A stretch of DNA of 64,000 bases from Spirosoma sp. (GTDB lineage: Bacteria > Bacteroidota > Bacteroidia > Cytophagales > Spirosomataceae). Shown one piece after another: positions 8,811 to 17,572 of the stretch; positions within the stretch are counted from its first letter, which is position 1; each line of letters opens with the position of its first letter. The position numbers and the translations under genes were made by a program. The DNA is taken from positions 186,001-250,000 of the forward strand of contig NZ_JAPLET010000022.1 of the NCBI RefSeq assembly GCF_026391055.1, written 5' to 3'. The notes beneath the pieces were generated by a model. The model worked only from the letters and a program-made list of their open reading frames with translations. It ran no database searches and had not been told where the DNA came from.

Positions 8811-9887
8811 CATCATTGATTTACGCTGTTGCTCCGTGAGTCGGTCGCGGAGGCTGCGGGCGAGTTCAAACTCGCTCAAAAACAAGTTAACCAGTTCATC
8901 GCGTTGGGTGTTCAACCGGGTTCTTTGGGCCTGCGTATGGTTCAAGGCTGTTACGATTGGCCACTTTTGGGTGCGAATGGCGTCAACTTCGCGATTTAGT
9001 TTATCAATTTCGGCTTGCCAGGCTGGTATTTTTTGCACGCTGTTAAGCGCCAGTAACCGGTTGGCTCTGCTTATTTTTAAATCTGTCTGTAACGTACTCA
9101 GATTACTTAGCAACAGATTACCTGCCAGCAAAAACAACAACAGAACAAACACAAATAAGGCAACGGCCTGACCAACCGGCTGCGTTTGCAGAGCCTGCGT
9201 CAGCACGAAGACCGATGCCGCAACCGGTAATCCAATCTCAGCCAAGAGCCGACGGACCGAAACCCGTGTTCCTTCTTCGTAGAATAACGAAGTACGACCG
9301 AACAAATTGAACATGCCGGCTAGAAATATGCCCAAGGCAATCCAGCGGTTCGGAAAAACAGGACGCAGGGTTTCATCGATCAGGTAAAAATTACTGATGC
9401 AAACGCCCACCGAAAGCACAAGACTGACCACCGTCCGAATGAGGTTGTTGTCTTTGGGCTGGCTATTCTGAAGGTCGGTCAGCTGATCCTGCAACGCGAG
9501 AATCCGGTTTTCGCGTTGTTCTATAAAGAGGTTAAGTTCGCCTATCTTTTCGGACTGCTCATCAATGGATTCATCCAGCGGAGCCGTTTGCCGAACGAAA
9601 TAAGCCCGAATCTGGGCAATCTTTTCATCAGGTCTTGTGTTGGACAGGCCAAATAAAACGCCTTCATCGCGAAGAGCGTCTTCGTCGGCAAGCCAGTGTG
9701 GCAATGGTTCCTGTGTGTGTATCTGCATCGGGAATGGCCTGAGACTGTCAGTCCCGGTTGGCAATTGGGGGCTGGGTTCAGGTACTATAGGCATATGAAC
9801 TATGTCAGCAGACACGCCACCTGGCCTGAGCGACAGTGAGTTCCTCGCGAAAAGCTGGCGGATGTGCTGAAGTACTGTCATGATCAC
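8799..9887 (-). CDS. Unrecognised membrane protein: coiled coil, four transmembrane helices, coiled coil
   Basis: A 362-residue protein I cannot assign. The first 100 residues are polar and proline-rich, then a coiled coil (about 105-145), four hydrophobic helices (about 155-170, 180-195, 218-232, 238-260), and a C-terminal coiled coil (about 265-350) rich in Arg, Gln and Asn. The architecture copies that of the downstream gene. It is the middle gene of the operon, 59 bp after the soluble 239-residue protein. The pairing suggests a membrane complex with long cytoplasmic or periplasmic stalks. This is inference from layout only. Confidence 0.78.
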   Translation of the reverse strand: MIMTVLQHIRQLFARNSLSLRPGGVSADIVHMPIVPEPSPQLPTGTDSLRPFPMQIHTQEPLPHWLADEDALRDEGVLFGLSNTRPDEKIAQIRAYFVRQTAPLDESIDEQSEKIGELNLFIEQRENRILALQDQLTDLQNSQPKDNNLIRTVVSLVLSVGVCISNFYLIDETLRPVFPNRWIALGIFLAGMFNLFGRTSLFYEEGTRVSVRRLLAEIGLPVAASVFVLTQALQTQPVGQAVALFVFVLLLFLLAGNLLLSNLSTLQTDLKISRANRLLALNSVQKIPAWQAEIDKLNREVDAIRTQKWPIVTALNHTQAQRTRLNTQRDELVNLFLSEFELARSLRDRLTEQQRKSMMNYE

Positions 9888-9946
9888 GCTGATAAAAGTG
9901 AGCTGGCTATCGGTGTATTAACCTAAGCGAGCCAAAATATACGTTT

Positions 9947-10666
9947 TTACAATTGAAAAACGCGTCTTAGAGCGCTCCAGAGCCGTTTTTTTAAGTCCTG
10001 GTCGGCTTCAATGGTGGGCAGGGAGTCGGCCATTAGGAAGGTGATGCCCTCAAACCGCACCGGCGAATAGCGGTCCATCATGATGTCGAGATTGATTCGC
10101 TCAAAAGGCACACCAAACGTAATGAAATGATTAATATACTTACCTCGAAGGAGTTCCCCGAAATTCATGTCCTGCACACCATGCAGGTTTAGTAAATCAA
10201 CCCCGTCGATGTTGAGGTTTACCGCTTTCAGGATTTTCTCCAGAAACAGGAGGTTACTGGGGTCCAGCGCTTCGTCGGCCAGCAACAGGACTTTATGATT
10301 CAGTTTTGGCATTCTGGGCTGCTGTTGAGCGGGTGGAATTATAGAAGGTGTTGTTGGGCGTGGCAACTCACGGGGTAATGGTTCGGGCGTGGCAATGACA
10401 AGGGCCGGTTCCGGCGTAAGTATAGCGGGTGTCTCAACAAGGCTATCTGTAAGGACAGTTTCGAGCGCAACAACTGTTTCTGCTTTCCCGGCCGACAGCT
10501 CATCCAGTTCCGCCAGTAGATCCGAACCCTGGTTTTCAACAACCGGAATTTCTTCACTGACAGGGTCTGTCATCTGTACTTGCGTATTTACCACCCATGA
10601 TTCACCGGGCACCCGAAAAAGAGTATCGTTCTGATAAACAGTCTGAAAAAGATTTTTTACGGACAT
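9947..10666 (-). CDS. Unrecognised soluble protein with acidic/proline-rich N-terminus
   Basis: A 239-residue protein with no signal or membrane segment. Residues 30-125 are low complexity (acidic, then Pro-rich linker). Residues about 125-239 look globular: KVLLLADEALDPSNLLFLEKI, a central HFITFGVPF strand-turn, and a C-terminal RLWSALRRVFQL helix. That last block vaguely recalls the small alpha/beta fold of the DNA polymerase III psi subunit, but I would not call it on this basis. It is the first gene of the three-gene operon. A purA terminator separates it from purA upstream. Confidence 0.75.
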   Translation of the reverse strand: MSVKNLFQTVYQNDTLFRVPGESWVVNTQVQMTDPVSEEIPVVENQGSDLLAELDELSAGKAETVVALETVLTDSLVETPAILTPEPALVIATPEPLPRELPRPTTPSIIPPAQQQPRMPKLNHKVLLLADEALDPSNLLFLEKILKAVNLNIDGVDLLNLHGVQDMNFGELLRGKYINHFITFGVPFERINLDIMMDRYSPVRFEGITFLMADSLPTIEADQDLKKRLWSALRRVFQL

Positions 10667-10713
10667 ACGTGCAAAGGCAACCCAGGTTCATTTTGTCAAA
10701 AATAGGCAAAAAA

Positions 10714-10742
10714 GCCGCCCCCGGTATGAAAACGAGGGCGGC
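10714..10742 (-). terminator. Terminator of purA
   Basis: GCCGCCC/GGGCGGC stem (10714-10720, 10736-10742). On the minus strand it is followed by TTTTTTGCC, a normal intrinsic terminator 30 bp after the purA stop. Confidence 0.75.
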
Positions 10743-10771
10743 CGCTTGTAGTAAGCAGAAAATCGGACCAA

Positions 10772-12058
10772 TTAAGCAATGATCGCCTGGCGGTGAATGA
10801 TGGCTTCGCGGTCGGGACTGGTCGAAATAAAGTTGATGGGCAGGCCCAGTGTGTCTTCTAGGAAGTAAACATACGTTGCCAGTTCGGCTGGTACATCGAC
10901 AAACGAACGGATGTTGGTTAAATCCGTTTGCCAACCCTTGAACGACTTATAAATCGGGGTCACATCCGTATCACAAAGGTCATAAGGCATCTGCTCGGTA
11001 ATGGTACCATCCGGTAGTTTGTAGTGCGTACACACCTGAATCTCGTCGAAGATGTTCAGTACATCGACTTTCATCATCACCAGCTGCGTAACACCATTGA
11101 TCATGATGGCGTATTTCAGGGCGGGCAAATCAAGCCAGCCACACCGGCGCGGACGTCCGGTTGTTGCGCCAAACTCGCGGCCTTCCTTTCGTATCTGCTC
11201 ACCAACTTCATTGTTGAGTTCGGTAGGGAAGGGGCCGCTTCCTACGCGGGTGCAGTAGGCTTTGAAAATGCCGAACACCTCACCAATTTTTCGGGGCGCA
11301 ACACCCAGACCGGTGCAGGCACCGGCGGCCATCGTGCTGGACGACGTTACGAAGGGATAGGAGCCGAAATCAATGTCGAGCAGCGATCCCTGGGCACCCT
11401 CGGCCAGCACTTTCTTGCCAGTGGTGAGGGCTTCGTTCACCGCATACTCACTGTCGTTTAGCTGGAACTGTTTCATAAACTCCACTGCGCCAAAGAACTC
11501 GTTTTCAGCCTGGGGCAGAACGGAGGCATAATCGAAATTATTCTGTTCCAGAATGACTTTATGAACGGCCACCAGCTTGTCGTATTTGGCCCGGAAATTC
11601 GGCGATTCAACATCACCGACCCGTAAGCCCAAACGCGCTACTTTATCCTGATAGGTTGGGCCAATACCCCGGAGTGTCGACCCAATTTTCGACTCACCCT
11701 TTGCCTGCTCATAGGCGGCATCGAGCAGACGGTGGGTTGGCAGGATAATGGACGCCTTGCGGGAAATTTGCAGGTTCTCGGTCAGGGGCAGGTTATATTT
11801 TGCGAGGCCGTCAATTTCTTTTTTGAAGACGATCGGGTCTAGTACAACACCGTTTCCAATGATATTGAGGATATCGTTTCGAAAAATACCCGACGGAATC
11901 TGGTGCAATACGTGCTTCAGTCCGTTAAACTCCAGTGTGTGTCCGGCATTGGGACCACCCTGAAAACGAGCCACTACCTGATACTGCGGAGCCAGTACGT
12001 CCACAATTTTCCCTTTTCCTTCGTCGCCCCACTGGAGGCCTAATAAAACATCGATCAT
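10772..12058 (-). CDS. purA: Adenylosuccinate synthase
   Basis: A 428-residue enzyme of standard length. The P-loop-like GLQWGDEGKGKIVD at residues 7-20, the GGPNAGHT loop, and the GTP-binding TTGRPRRCGWLDLPAL region are all intact. It makes adenylosuccinate from IMP, aspartate and GTP, the first step of AMP formation in the cytoplasm. ATG at 12058 gives the typical MIDVLLG start. The DUF3291 gene lies 28 bp upstream on the same strand, so the two may be co-transcribed. Confidence 0.96.
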   Translation of the reverse strand: MIDVLLGLQWGDEGKGKIVDVLAPQYQVVARFQGGPNAGHTLEFNGLKHVLHQIPSGIFRNDILNIIGNGVVLDPIVFKKEIDGLAKYNLPLTENLQISRKASIILPTHRLLDAAYEQAKGESKIGSTLRGIGPTYQDKVARLGLRVGDVESPNFRAKYDKLVAVHKVILEQNNFDYASVLPQAENEFFGAVEFMKQFQLNDSEYAVNEALTTGKKVLAEGAQGSLLDIDFGSYPFVTSSSTMAAGACTGLGVAPRKIGEVFGIFKAYCTRVGSGPFPTELNNEVGEQIRKEGREFGATTGRPRRCGWLDLPALKYAIMINGVTQLVMMKVDVLNIFDEIQVCTHYKLPDGTITEQMPYDLCDTDVTPIYKSFKGWQTDLTNIRSFVDVPAELATYVYFLEDTLGLPINFISTSPDREAIIHRQAIIA

Positions 12059-12086
12059 TCTGATTGGGCCGTTGATACGGCTATGG

Positions 12087-12560
12087 TTACGCTAATTCTT
12101 TACTTGTGTCAAAATCCACGTTCGGTGCTGGCCAAACATCCCGGAACGTAAATGCCAGTGGGCCAGGTCCGTTTGAATTTAGAAGCTGGAGTCGTTCTTT
12201 CGCTTCATCAACAGATGGTATGTGACCAGCCGGAATCCACCACAGAACCGTCATTATCTGGTCTGGCTGTTCAAACCACTTTCGCCGGTCCTTCATGACT
12301 CGTGTATGCGGACTCTTAAAAACAAAGGTCTGTAACTGTTCCAGCGAAACCCAAACAGACATATTTACGATAACTCGCTCGTCGTCGAATGGTCGTAAGC
12401 TGGTGGCATCGTTTCCGTCGCCAGTGAGCCGCCAGATAAACCCGTCACTTTGTTCTGCCAACTTGTTAATTGTATCTAGCTGGTTAACAAAATCAGCCAT
12501 AATCGGATGATTAATGTCCGGTGCCAGCATTCTGGAGATATTCAATTGGGCAAGCTGCAT
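12087..12560 (-). CDS. DUF3291 family protein
   Basis: A 157-residue protein that fits the DUF3291 dimeric alpha/beta-barrel type: LAQLNISRM at the start, DGFIWRL, VIVNMSVWVSLEQLQTFVF, and the MTVLWWIPAGHIPSVDEA block. Members are often compared with antibiotic biosynthesis monooxygenase-like proteins, but no reaction is established. No catalytic residues can be pointed to. It sits between fur and purA on the same strand. Confidence 0.85.
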   Translation of the reverse strand: MQLAQLNISRMLAPDINHPIMADFVNQLDTINKLAEQSDGFIWRLTGDGNDATSLRPFDDERVIVNMSVWVSLEQLQTFVFKSPHTRVMKDRRKWFEQPDQIMTVLWWIPAGHIPSVDEAKERLQLLNSNGPGPLAFTFRDVWPAPNVDFDTSKELA

Positions 12561-12599
12561 AGTTGAGGATGTCTAATGTAGGATATATGGTGTATTGAT

Positions 12600-12634
12600 C
12601 ATGATGTATGTCTATTAATTGGTACTACATCATG
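12600..12634. repeat. Small palindrome between fur and the DUF3291 gene
   Basis: CATGATGTA/TACATCATG arms (12600-12608, 12626-12634) form a 9-bp stem in the 84-bp gap. It could be a weak terminator or an intergenic repeat remnant. Confidence 0.4.
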
Positions 12635-12644
12635 GGTCAAAAAC

Positions 12645-13169
12645 TTACCCTTCCACCGGAACCTGAACCGTATCGACGGACCGCCCTTGCTGGTCTTTCT
12701 CGGCAATCTGTCTGTTTTCGCATATGTCGCGGGCGCAGGAGCCGTAGAAAATCAGGGAGTGGTGCATGACATTAAATTTTAACATGTCACCTACCATGTT
12801 CTGTATATTCTGGACGCGCGGGTCGCAGAATTCCATCACCTTATGGCAATCAGTACAGATGATGTGGTCGTGTTGCCGGTAACCGTACGATTTTTCGTAC
12901 TGGGCCAGGTTACGGCCAAACTGGTGTTTGGTAACCAGATCGCAGTCAACCAGTACATCCAGGGTATTGTAAACCGTAGCACGGCTAACCCGGTATTTTT
13001 TGTTTTTCATCGAGATATACAACTCGTCCACATCGAAGTGGTCCTGTCGATTATATATCTCTTCAAGAATGGCAAACCGCTCGGGAGTTTTCCGGAGACC
13101 CTTCCGCTCAAGGTAGGCCCGAAAAATCATCTGAGCAGCGTCTAAATTTGTTTGCGTCGGAGCAGGCAT
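12645..13169 (-). CDS. Fur family transcriptional regulator
   Basis: A 174-residue Fur-type repressor. The winged helix (GLRKTPERFAILEEIY, then RVSRATVYNTLDVLVDCDLV as recognition region) is followed by the metal-binding dimerisation domain with HDHIICTDCHKVMEFCD (CxxC) and HHSLIFYGSC. Such proteins sense Fe, Zn or peroxide. The metal cannot be assigned, although the CxxC supports a structural zinc. A TACTTTTG box lies only 5 bp before the ATG, so either the transcript is leaderless or translation starts at the in-frame Met at 13130. Confidence 0.9.
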   Translation of the reverse strand: MPAPTQTNLDAAQMIFRAYLERKGLRKTPERFAILEEIYNRQDHFDVDELYISMKNKKYRVSRATVYNTLDVLVDCDLVTKHQFGRNLAQYEKSYGYRQHDHIICTDCHKVMEFCDPRVQNIQNMVGDMLKFNVMHHSLIFYGSCARDICENRQIAEKDQQGRSVDTVQVPVEG

Positions 13170-13173
13170 AAGA

Positions 13174-13181
13174 CAAAAGTA
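13174..13181 (-). promoter_or_regulatory. Putative -7 box for fur, very close to the start codon
   Basis: TACTTTTG on the minus strand fits TAnnTTTG and ends 5 bp before the ATG at 13169. Confidence 0.4.
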
Positions 13182-13252
13182 ATGATGAATGATGAATGCT
13201 GAACAGCTTTGGAGAATAGCTTTCAGGATTCATCATTCAGAAGTCATCATTT
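13181..13252. repeat. ATGATGAAT-type palindromic repeat between rsh and fur
   Basis: TGATGAAT words at 13183-13197 are mirrored by ATTCATCATTCA and TCATCATT at 13228-13252. The element fills the gap after the rsh-side stop and may fold as the rsh leader or the fur upstream region. Confidence 0.5.
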
Positions 13253-15529
13253 TTAAGAATCAAACCGAACCACTTCAAAGACACCCTGAACGCGTTCGAG
13301 TTTCTGCATCAGGATTTCGAGGTGGCTCGTATCGTGAACGTAGAGCCGAATATTTCCCTCAAAGATACCGTCTTTCGAGTCAATCGCCACAGAGCGCATG
13401 TTAATATGCAGCTCATTGCTGATCACTCGTGTTACATCATTGATCAAGCCAACCCGGTCCGTACCGGTAATGCGCAGACCAGCCAGGAAGGCAAGCTCTT
13501 TTTGGGAGGTCCATTTTGCTTTGATAATCCGGTTGCCGTGGTTCGACATCAGTTCAACGGCATTAGGACAGGTGACCCGGTGAATTTTAATGCCGTCATT
13601 GATCGTCACGAACCCAAAAACGTCGTCGCCCGAAATCGGGTTGCAGCATTTTGAAAGGGTATAATCGATTTTGTCCATGTCCTCGCCAATGAGGAGCATG
13701 TCGGCATCGGCGCGTTCGCCGTGAATTTTCTTAAGTTCTTTAACAAACGCCTTGGCGTCGGGCAGCGCATCGGTATTCAGTTTATTCGCCCGGTTCTCTT
13801 TGGCTTCTTTATCCGATTTGAACTTCTTCAGTTCACCAACATCAATGTGGCCTTTACCAATGCGGTAGAAAAAATCATCTGAGGTTTTGGAGCCGAAATA
13901 AGCGCGTAGCTGGTTGATGACTTCGTTGGTCATCTCCATGCGCAGCACGCGGAGTTTTTTGTTTACCAACTCACGGCCGTCGGTCACGAACCGTTTGTTC
14001 TCTTCCTTGATCAAATCTTTGATCTTGGTCCGAGCTTTCGACGTAACCACAAACCGAAGCCAGTCCTCGCTGGGTTTCTGCCGGTTAGAGGTGATCACTT
14101 CCACCTGATCGCCATTTTGCAGCACATAACTCAGCGGCACGAGGGTATTATTGACTTTAGCGGCCATGCACCGTGCCCCAATCTGGGTGTGAATGTCGAA
14201 GGCAAAATCGAGCGCGGTGGCCCCCCGTTGCAGTACCTGAAGGTCACCTTTGGGCGTAAACACAAAAACCTCTTCGCTGTACAGATTGCTCCGAAAATCA
14301 TCGACGAACTCAATCGCAGCTTTTTTGTCGCCACTACCCGCCGACTCGATCATATCCCGAACCTGACTGATCCAGGCCTCAATGCCCGCGCCAGTCTGGG
14401 TGTCGTTACCTTTATATTTCCAGTGGGCTGCGTAACCTTTCTCGGCAATTTCGTTCATCCGCTCGGTTCGGATTTGCACCTCAACCCACTGACCTAACCG
14501 GCTCATAACAGTCGTGTGCAGCGACTCATACCCGTTGGTTCTCGGGGTGCTGATCCAGTCTTTCAGCCGGTCGGGGTTGGGTTTGTAATGGTCTGTTACG
14601 ATGGAATAGGCTCGCCAGCAGGCGGCTTTTTCCTCTTCCTGAGGCACATCCAGAATAATCCGGACGGCAAACAGATCATAAATTTCCTCGAACGGTTTTT
14701 TCGATTTGTTCAGTTTGGTCCAGATCGAATAAATCGACTTTGGACGACCTTTGATTATGTATTTGATTCCCGTTTCGGCCAGATCTTTTTCAATAGGTTC
14801 GATAAACCGACCGATAAACCGATCCCGTGCCAACCGTGTTTCGCGTAGTTTTTTTGCGATGTCTTTATACGCTTCGGGCTCTACATGCTTCAGATACAGG
14901 TCTTCCAGCTCCGACTTAATGGTATACAAACCCAGCCGGTGAGCCAGCGGAGCGTAGATATAAATCGTTTCGGAAGCAATCTTCAACTGCTTATCGCGGG
15001 GCATGGAGTCTAGCGTTCGCATGTTGTGCAGCCGGTCGGCGAGTTTGATCAGAATAACCCGCACGTCGTCCGACAGCGTCAGAAGCATCTTTCTGAAATT
15101 CTCGGCCTGCTGAGAAGTTCCGTATTCGAAGAAGCCGGATATTTTGGTCAGTCCATCAATTATTTTGGCCACCTTCGGCCCGAACGCCCGGTCAATATCG
15201 GCAATGGTCGTATCCGTATCTTCAACAACATCATGCAGAAGGGCGGCTACAATACTGGTTGTTCCTAGTCCTATTTCTTCGACGGCAATCTGGGCAACGG
15301 CCAGCGGATGATAGATATAAGGTTCGCCCGATCGCCGTCGCATATTCTTATGGGCTTCGGCAGAGGTGTTGAACGCTTTCTTGATCAGCTTGGCGTCATC
15401 ACCTTTGAGCATAGGTTTGGCGGCCCGCAACAACCGGCGATAGCGCTTCAGGATTTCCTGTCGCTCCAGTTCCAGGTCAATAATGGGTTCGCTTGTATTA
15501 TTGGCTTGATGCTCGATGGCATTCATCAT
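13253..15529 (-). CDS. Bifunctional (p)ppGpp synthetase/hydrolase (RelA/SpoT homologue)
   Basis: A 758-residue long RSH protein. Domains in order: an HD hydrolase with LLHDVVEDTDTT (about residues 90-105), a synthetase with GRPKSIYSIWTKL (about 255-270) and AVRIILDV, a TGS domain (VFVFTPKGDLQVL, about 400), a zinc-finger-like CCNPISGDD region (about 620) and a C-terminal ACT domain. The HDxxED motif is intact, so hydrolysis is expected as well as synthesis. It sets the stringent-response level of (p)ppGpp in the cytoplasm. The start ATG at 15529 gives MMNAIEH; the second Met is equally possible. Confidence 0.95.
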   Translation of the reverse strand: MMNAIEHQANNTSEPIIDLELERQEILKRYRRLLRAAKPMLKGDDAKLIKKAFNTSAEAHKNMRRRSGEPYIYHPLAVAQIAVEEIGLGTTSIVAALLHDVVEDTDTTIADIDRAFGPKVAKIIDGLTKISGFFEYGTSQQAENFRKMLLTLSDDVRVILIKLADRLHNMRTLDSMPRDKQLKIASETIYIYAPLAHRLGLYTIKSELEDLYLKHVEPEAYKDIAKKLRETRLARDRFIGRFIEPIEKDLAETGIKYIIKGRPKSIYSIWTKLNKSKKPFEEIYDLFAVRIILDVPQEEEKAACWRAYSIVTDHYKPNPDRLKDWISTPRTNGYESLHTTVMSRLGQWVEVQIRTERMNEIAEKGYAAHWKYKGNDTQTGAGIEAWISQVRDMIESAGSGDKKAAIEFVDDFRSNLYSEEVFVFTPKGDLQVLQRGATALDFAFDIHTQIGARCMAAKVNNTLVPLSYVLQNGDQVEVITSNRQKPSEDWLRFVVTSKARTKIKDLIKEENKRFVTDGRELVNKKLRVLRMEMTNEVINQLRAYFGSKTSDDFFYRIGKGHIDVGELKKFKSDKEAKENRANKLNTDALPDAKAFVKELKKIHGERADADMLLIGEDMDKIDYTLSKCCNPISGDDVFGFVTINDGIKIHRVTCPNAVELMSNHGNRIIKAKWTSQKELAFLAGLRITGTDRVGLINDVTRVISNELHINMRSVAIDSKDGIFEGNIRLYVHDTSHLEILMQKLERVQGVFEVVRFDS

Positions 15530-15643
15530 AGTGGGCTTTGTTGCAGTAATCGCCTTTAGGTTGTACTCTTATTACAAGTTAACAAATTATTAATCGAAAA
15601 AGGGCGGAAAACTTGCTAAAAATAAAACCTTGCAAGAAAATGC

Positions 15644-15673
15644 TTGACACATTCATTTTTTTTTGTACTTTTG
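15644..15673 (+). promoter_or_regulatory. Promoter of tRNA-Leu
   Basis: TTGAC at 15644 and TACTTTTG at 15666-15673 give TTG-N19-TAnnTTTG, a textbook Bacteroidota -33/-7 pair, about 75 bp before the tRNA. Confidence 0.75.
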
Positions 15674-15750
15674 CACCCTGAAATGTCGGTAACGACCCAC
15701 GGTCATTACACATTCAGCGAACAGATTCTCCCTGTTCAGGCCATCAAAAT

Positions 15751-15832
15751 GCGGGCGTGGCGAAATTGGTAGACGTGCCAGACTTAGGATCTGGTGCCGC
15801 AAGGCATGGGGGTTCGAGTCCCTCCGCCCGTA
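15751..15832 (+). tRNA. tRNA-Leu (UAG anticodon)
   Basis: A class II tRNA of 82 nt. The acceptor stem GCGGGCG pairs with CGCCCGT (G1-U72 wobble), the anticodon stem-loop CCAGA-CTTAGGA-TCTGG places TAG in the anticodon, a long variable arm (TGCCGCAAGGCAT) is typical of Leu, and the T-loop is TTCGAGT. No CCA is encoded. Read by eye, the cloverleaf has no breaks. Confidence 0.95.
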
Positions 15833-15845
15833 CTAAAGTTTAAAA

Positions 15846-15945
15846 GCGAAAGCGTGAAACCGGGCCGCCGGAGCGGAGCGAAAGAGTGTTGTCTATAACA
15901 ATTCGCTTTTCGCTCCGCTCCGGCGGCTCGGTTTCACGCTTTCGC
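15846..15945. repeat. 38-bp stem inverted repeat between tRNA-Leu and tig
   Basis: Arms 15846-15883 and 15908-15945 pair over 38 positions with a single G-U in the plus-strand RNA. The loop is 24 nt. It probably ends the tRNA transcript. The arms contain GCGAAAGCG and AGCGAAAG words shared with the hairpin after clpS. Confidence 0.75.
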
Positions 15946-15971
15946 TCTTTCAGTTTTAAACCGATACAAAC

Positions 15972-17318
15972 GTGGATATTACCCTAGAAAAAGCCAGCGA
16001 TACCAATGCCTCGCTGAAAATTACGCTGACACCGGCCGATTATAAGCCCGAAGTAGATAAGAAGCTGAAAGATTACGGCCGTAAGGTGCAACTGAAAGGG
16101 TTTCGCCCTGGTCACGTTCCGGCTTCGCTTGTGCAGAAAATGTACGGAAAAAGCATCCTGGTTGACGAAATCAACTCGATGCTGAGCCGAACCGTTAGTC
16201 AGTATATCCGCGAAAACAAACTCCAGGTTGTTGGCGATCCCGTCCCCGATCGGGAGAAAGCGGATGCTATCGACTGGGATAATCAATCTGATTTTGCTTT
16301 CAGCTACACGTTAGGACTGGCTTCTGAATTCGATATCGACTTCAGTGACCTGCCAAGCGTAACCCAATACGAAATTCAGGCTGGTGAAACCGAAATCAAC
16401 TCAACCATTGCCGATCTTCAGCAGCGTTTCCACAACCATGCTCATGGTGAAGAAGTGAATGATGGCGATACCATCTACGGCGAACTGAAGCAAGTTGATG
16501 GCGAGTTCTCGGCTAAAACAGCTTTCCCAACGAACCAGATGGCCGAAGACGCCAAAGGTCAGTTTGTTGGTAAGAAAAAAGGTGATGTTGTGACGTTCGT
16601 ACTGGAGCAGGCTTTCCCCGACGAGAAAGCACGGGCCAACGCAACGGGTGTAAAGAAAGAAGAAGCTGCCGAGCTGGCCGGAGAGTTTACCTTTGAGGTT
16701 GACGACATTACCCGCCATGAGCCTGCTGAACTGAACCAGGAGTTCTTCGATAAAGTACTGGGTGTTGGTGCTGTGTCTGACGAAGAACAGTTCCGTGCCA
16801 AAGTCGCCGAGATCATTAAAGGAAACTACGGTCGTGAGTCGGCTCAATTGCTGCGGCTTGACATTGAGAAAACGTTGATCGACAACACGCCGATTTTACT
16901 GCCCGACGAGTTCCTGAAGAACTGGTTGCTGGAAGTAAACGAAGGTAAGTTTACCCCTGAGCAGATCGATGAGCAGTACGACGAGTTCACGAAGTCGGTG
17001 AAGCTACAACTGATCAAGAATAAGATTGCCGAAAAAGCCGATATCAACGTTGAGTTCGACGAAGTATTGGCTGTAACGCGTCTGATGGTTCAGGAGCAGT
17101 TTGGATTCATGGGTAGCGAAGATGAGGAGATGAACAAAACCATCGACCGTATCGCCCGCAACTACCTGATGGATGAGAAAAACAATGGACAGAACTACAC
17201 CAATACGTTCAATCGGGTGTATGACGATAAAGTGATTGAATACACGAAAACACAAATAACGGTTGTGTCGCAGGAGATCACTGTTGACGAGTTCAAAGCA
17301 CTGGTTGAGAATCGTTAA
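15972..17318 (+). CDS. tig: Trigger factor (ribosome-associated chaperone)
   Basis: A 448-residue protein with a clear N-terminal ribosome-binding domain, including the loop GFRPGHVPASLV that corresponds to the GFRxGKxP signature with His for Lys. The central PPIase-like region and the long helical C-terminal arms follow. It binds nascent chains at the exit tunnel. The start is GTG at 15972 (V/M-DITLEKASD), which matches where family members begin. A strong terminator follows within 25 bp. No clpP or clpX follows it. Confidence 0.93.
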   Translation: MDITLEKASDTNASLKITLTPADYKPEVDKKLKDYGRKVQLKGFRPGHVPASLVQKMYGKSILVDEINSMLSRTVSQYIRENKLQVVGDPVPDREKADAIDWDNQSDFAFSYTLGLASEFDIDFSDLPSVTQYEIQAGETEINSTIADLQQRFHNHAHGEEVNDGDTIYGELKQVDGEFSAKTAFPTNQMAEDAKGQFVGKKKGDVVTFVLEQAFPDEKARANATGVKKEEAAELAGEFTFEVDDITRHEPAELNQEFFDKVLGVGAVSDEEQFRAKVAEIIKGNYGRESAQLLRLDIEKTLIDNTPILLPDEFLKNWLLEVNEGKFTPEQIDEQYDEFTKSVKLQLIKNKIAEKADINVEFDEVLAVTRLMVQEQFGFMGSEDEEMNKTIDRIARNYLMDEKNNGQNYTNTFNRVYDDKVIEYTKTQITVVSQEITVDEFKALVENR

Positions 17319-17339
17319 TAACATTTGTATTTAAGCAGG

Positions 17340-17372
17340 CGGCCCGGTCAATGACCGGGCCGTTTTGTTTTA
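17340..17372 (+). terminator. Intrinsic terminator of tig
   Basis: CGGCCCGGTCA and TGACCGGGCCG (17340-17350, 17352-17362) form a GC-rich stem followed by TTTTGTTTT. Confidence 0.9.
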
Positions 17373-17511
17373 TGGGCTATGAAACGAAACACCCACTGGC
17401 TACCTGAACATGTTCAGCTTAACGTCGTGAGCGTGTATTGTTAGGATGCATAACAGGTCAGAACAAGAGCCATCCAGGAAGGCGTTGAGCCTGGTCACAG
17501 ACTGTGCTGGT

Positions 17512-17566
17512 CAGCTCATAAAACGAAAAGGAGACCCAGCGGGTCTCCTTTTCGTTTTATGAGCTG
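17512..17566. terminator. Perfect 26-bp hairpin after the lipoprotein gene
   Basis: Arms 17512-17537 and 17541-17566 are perfectly complementary with a 3-nt loop. It sits 7 bp beyond the stop of the minus-strand lipoprotein gene and can act in both directions. Confidence 0.8.
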
Positions 17567-17572
17567 TATGCG

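Noticed and set aside
17366..17510. Possible small RNA between tig and the next hairpin
   Set aside because: It has no promoter box I can identify and no fold beyond the flanking terminators.
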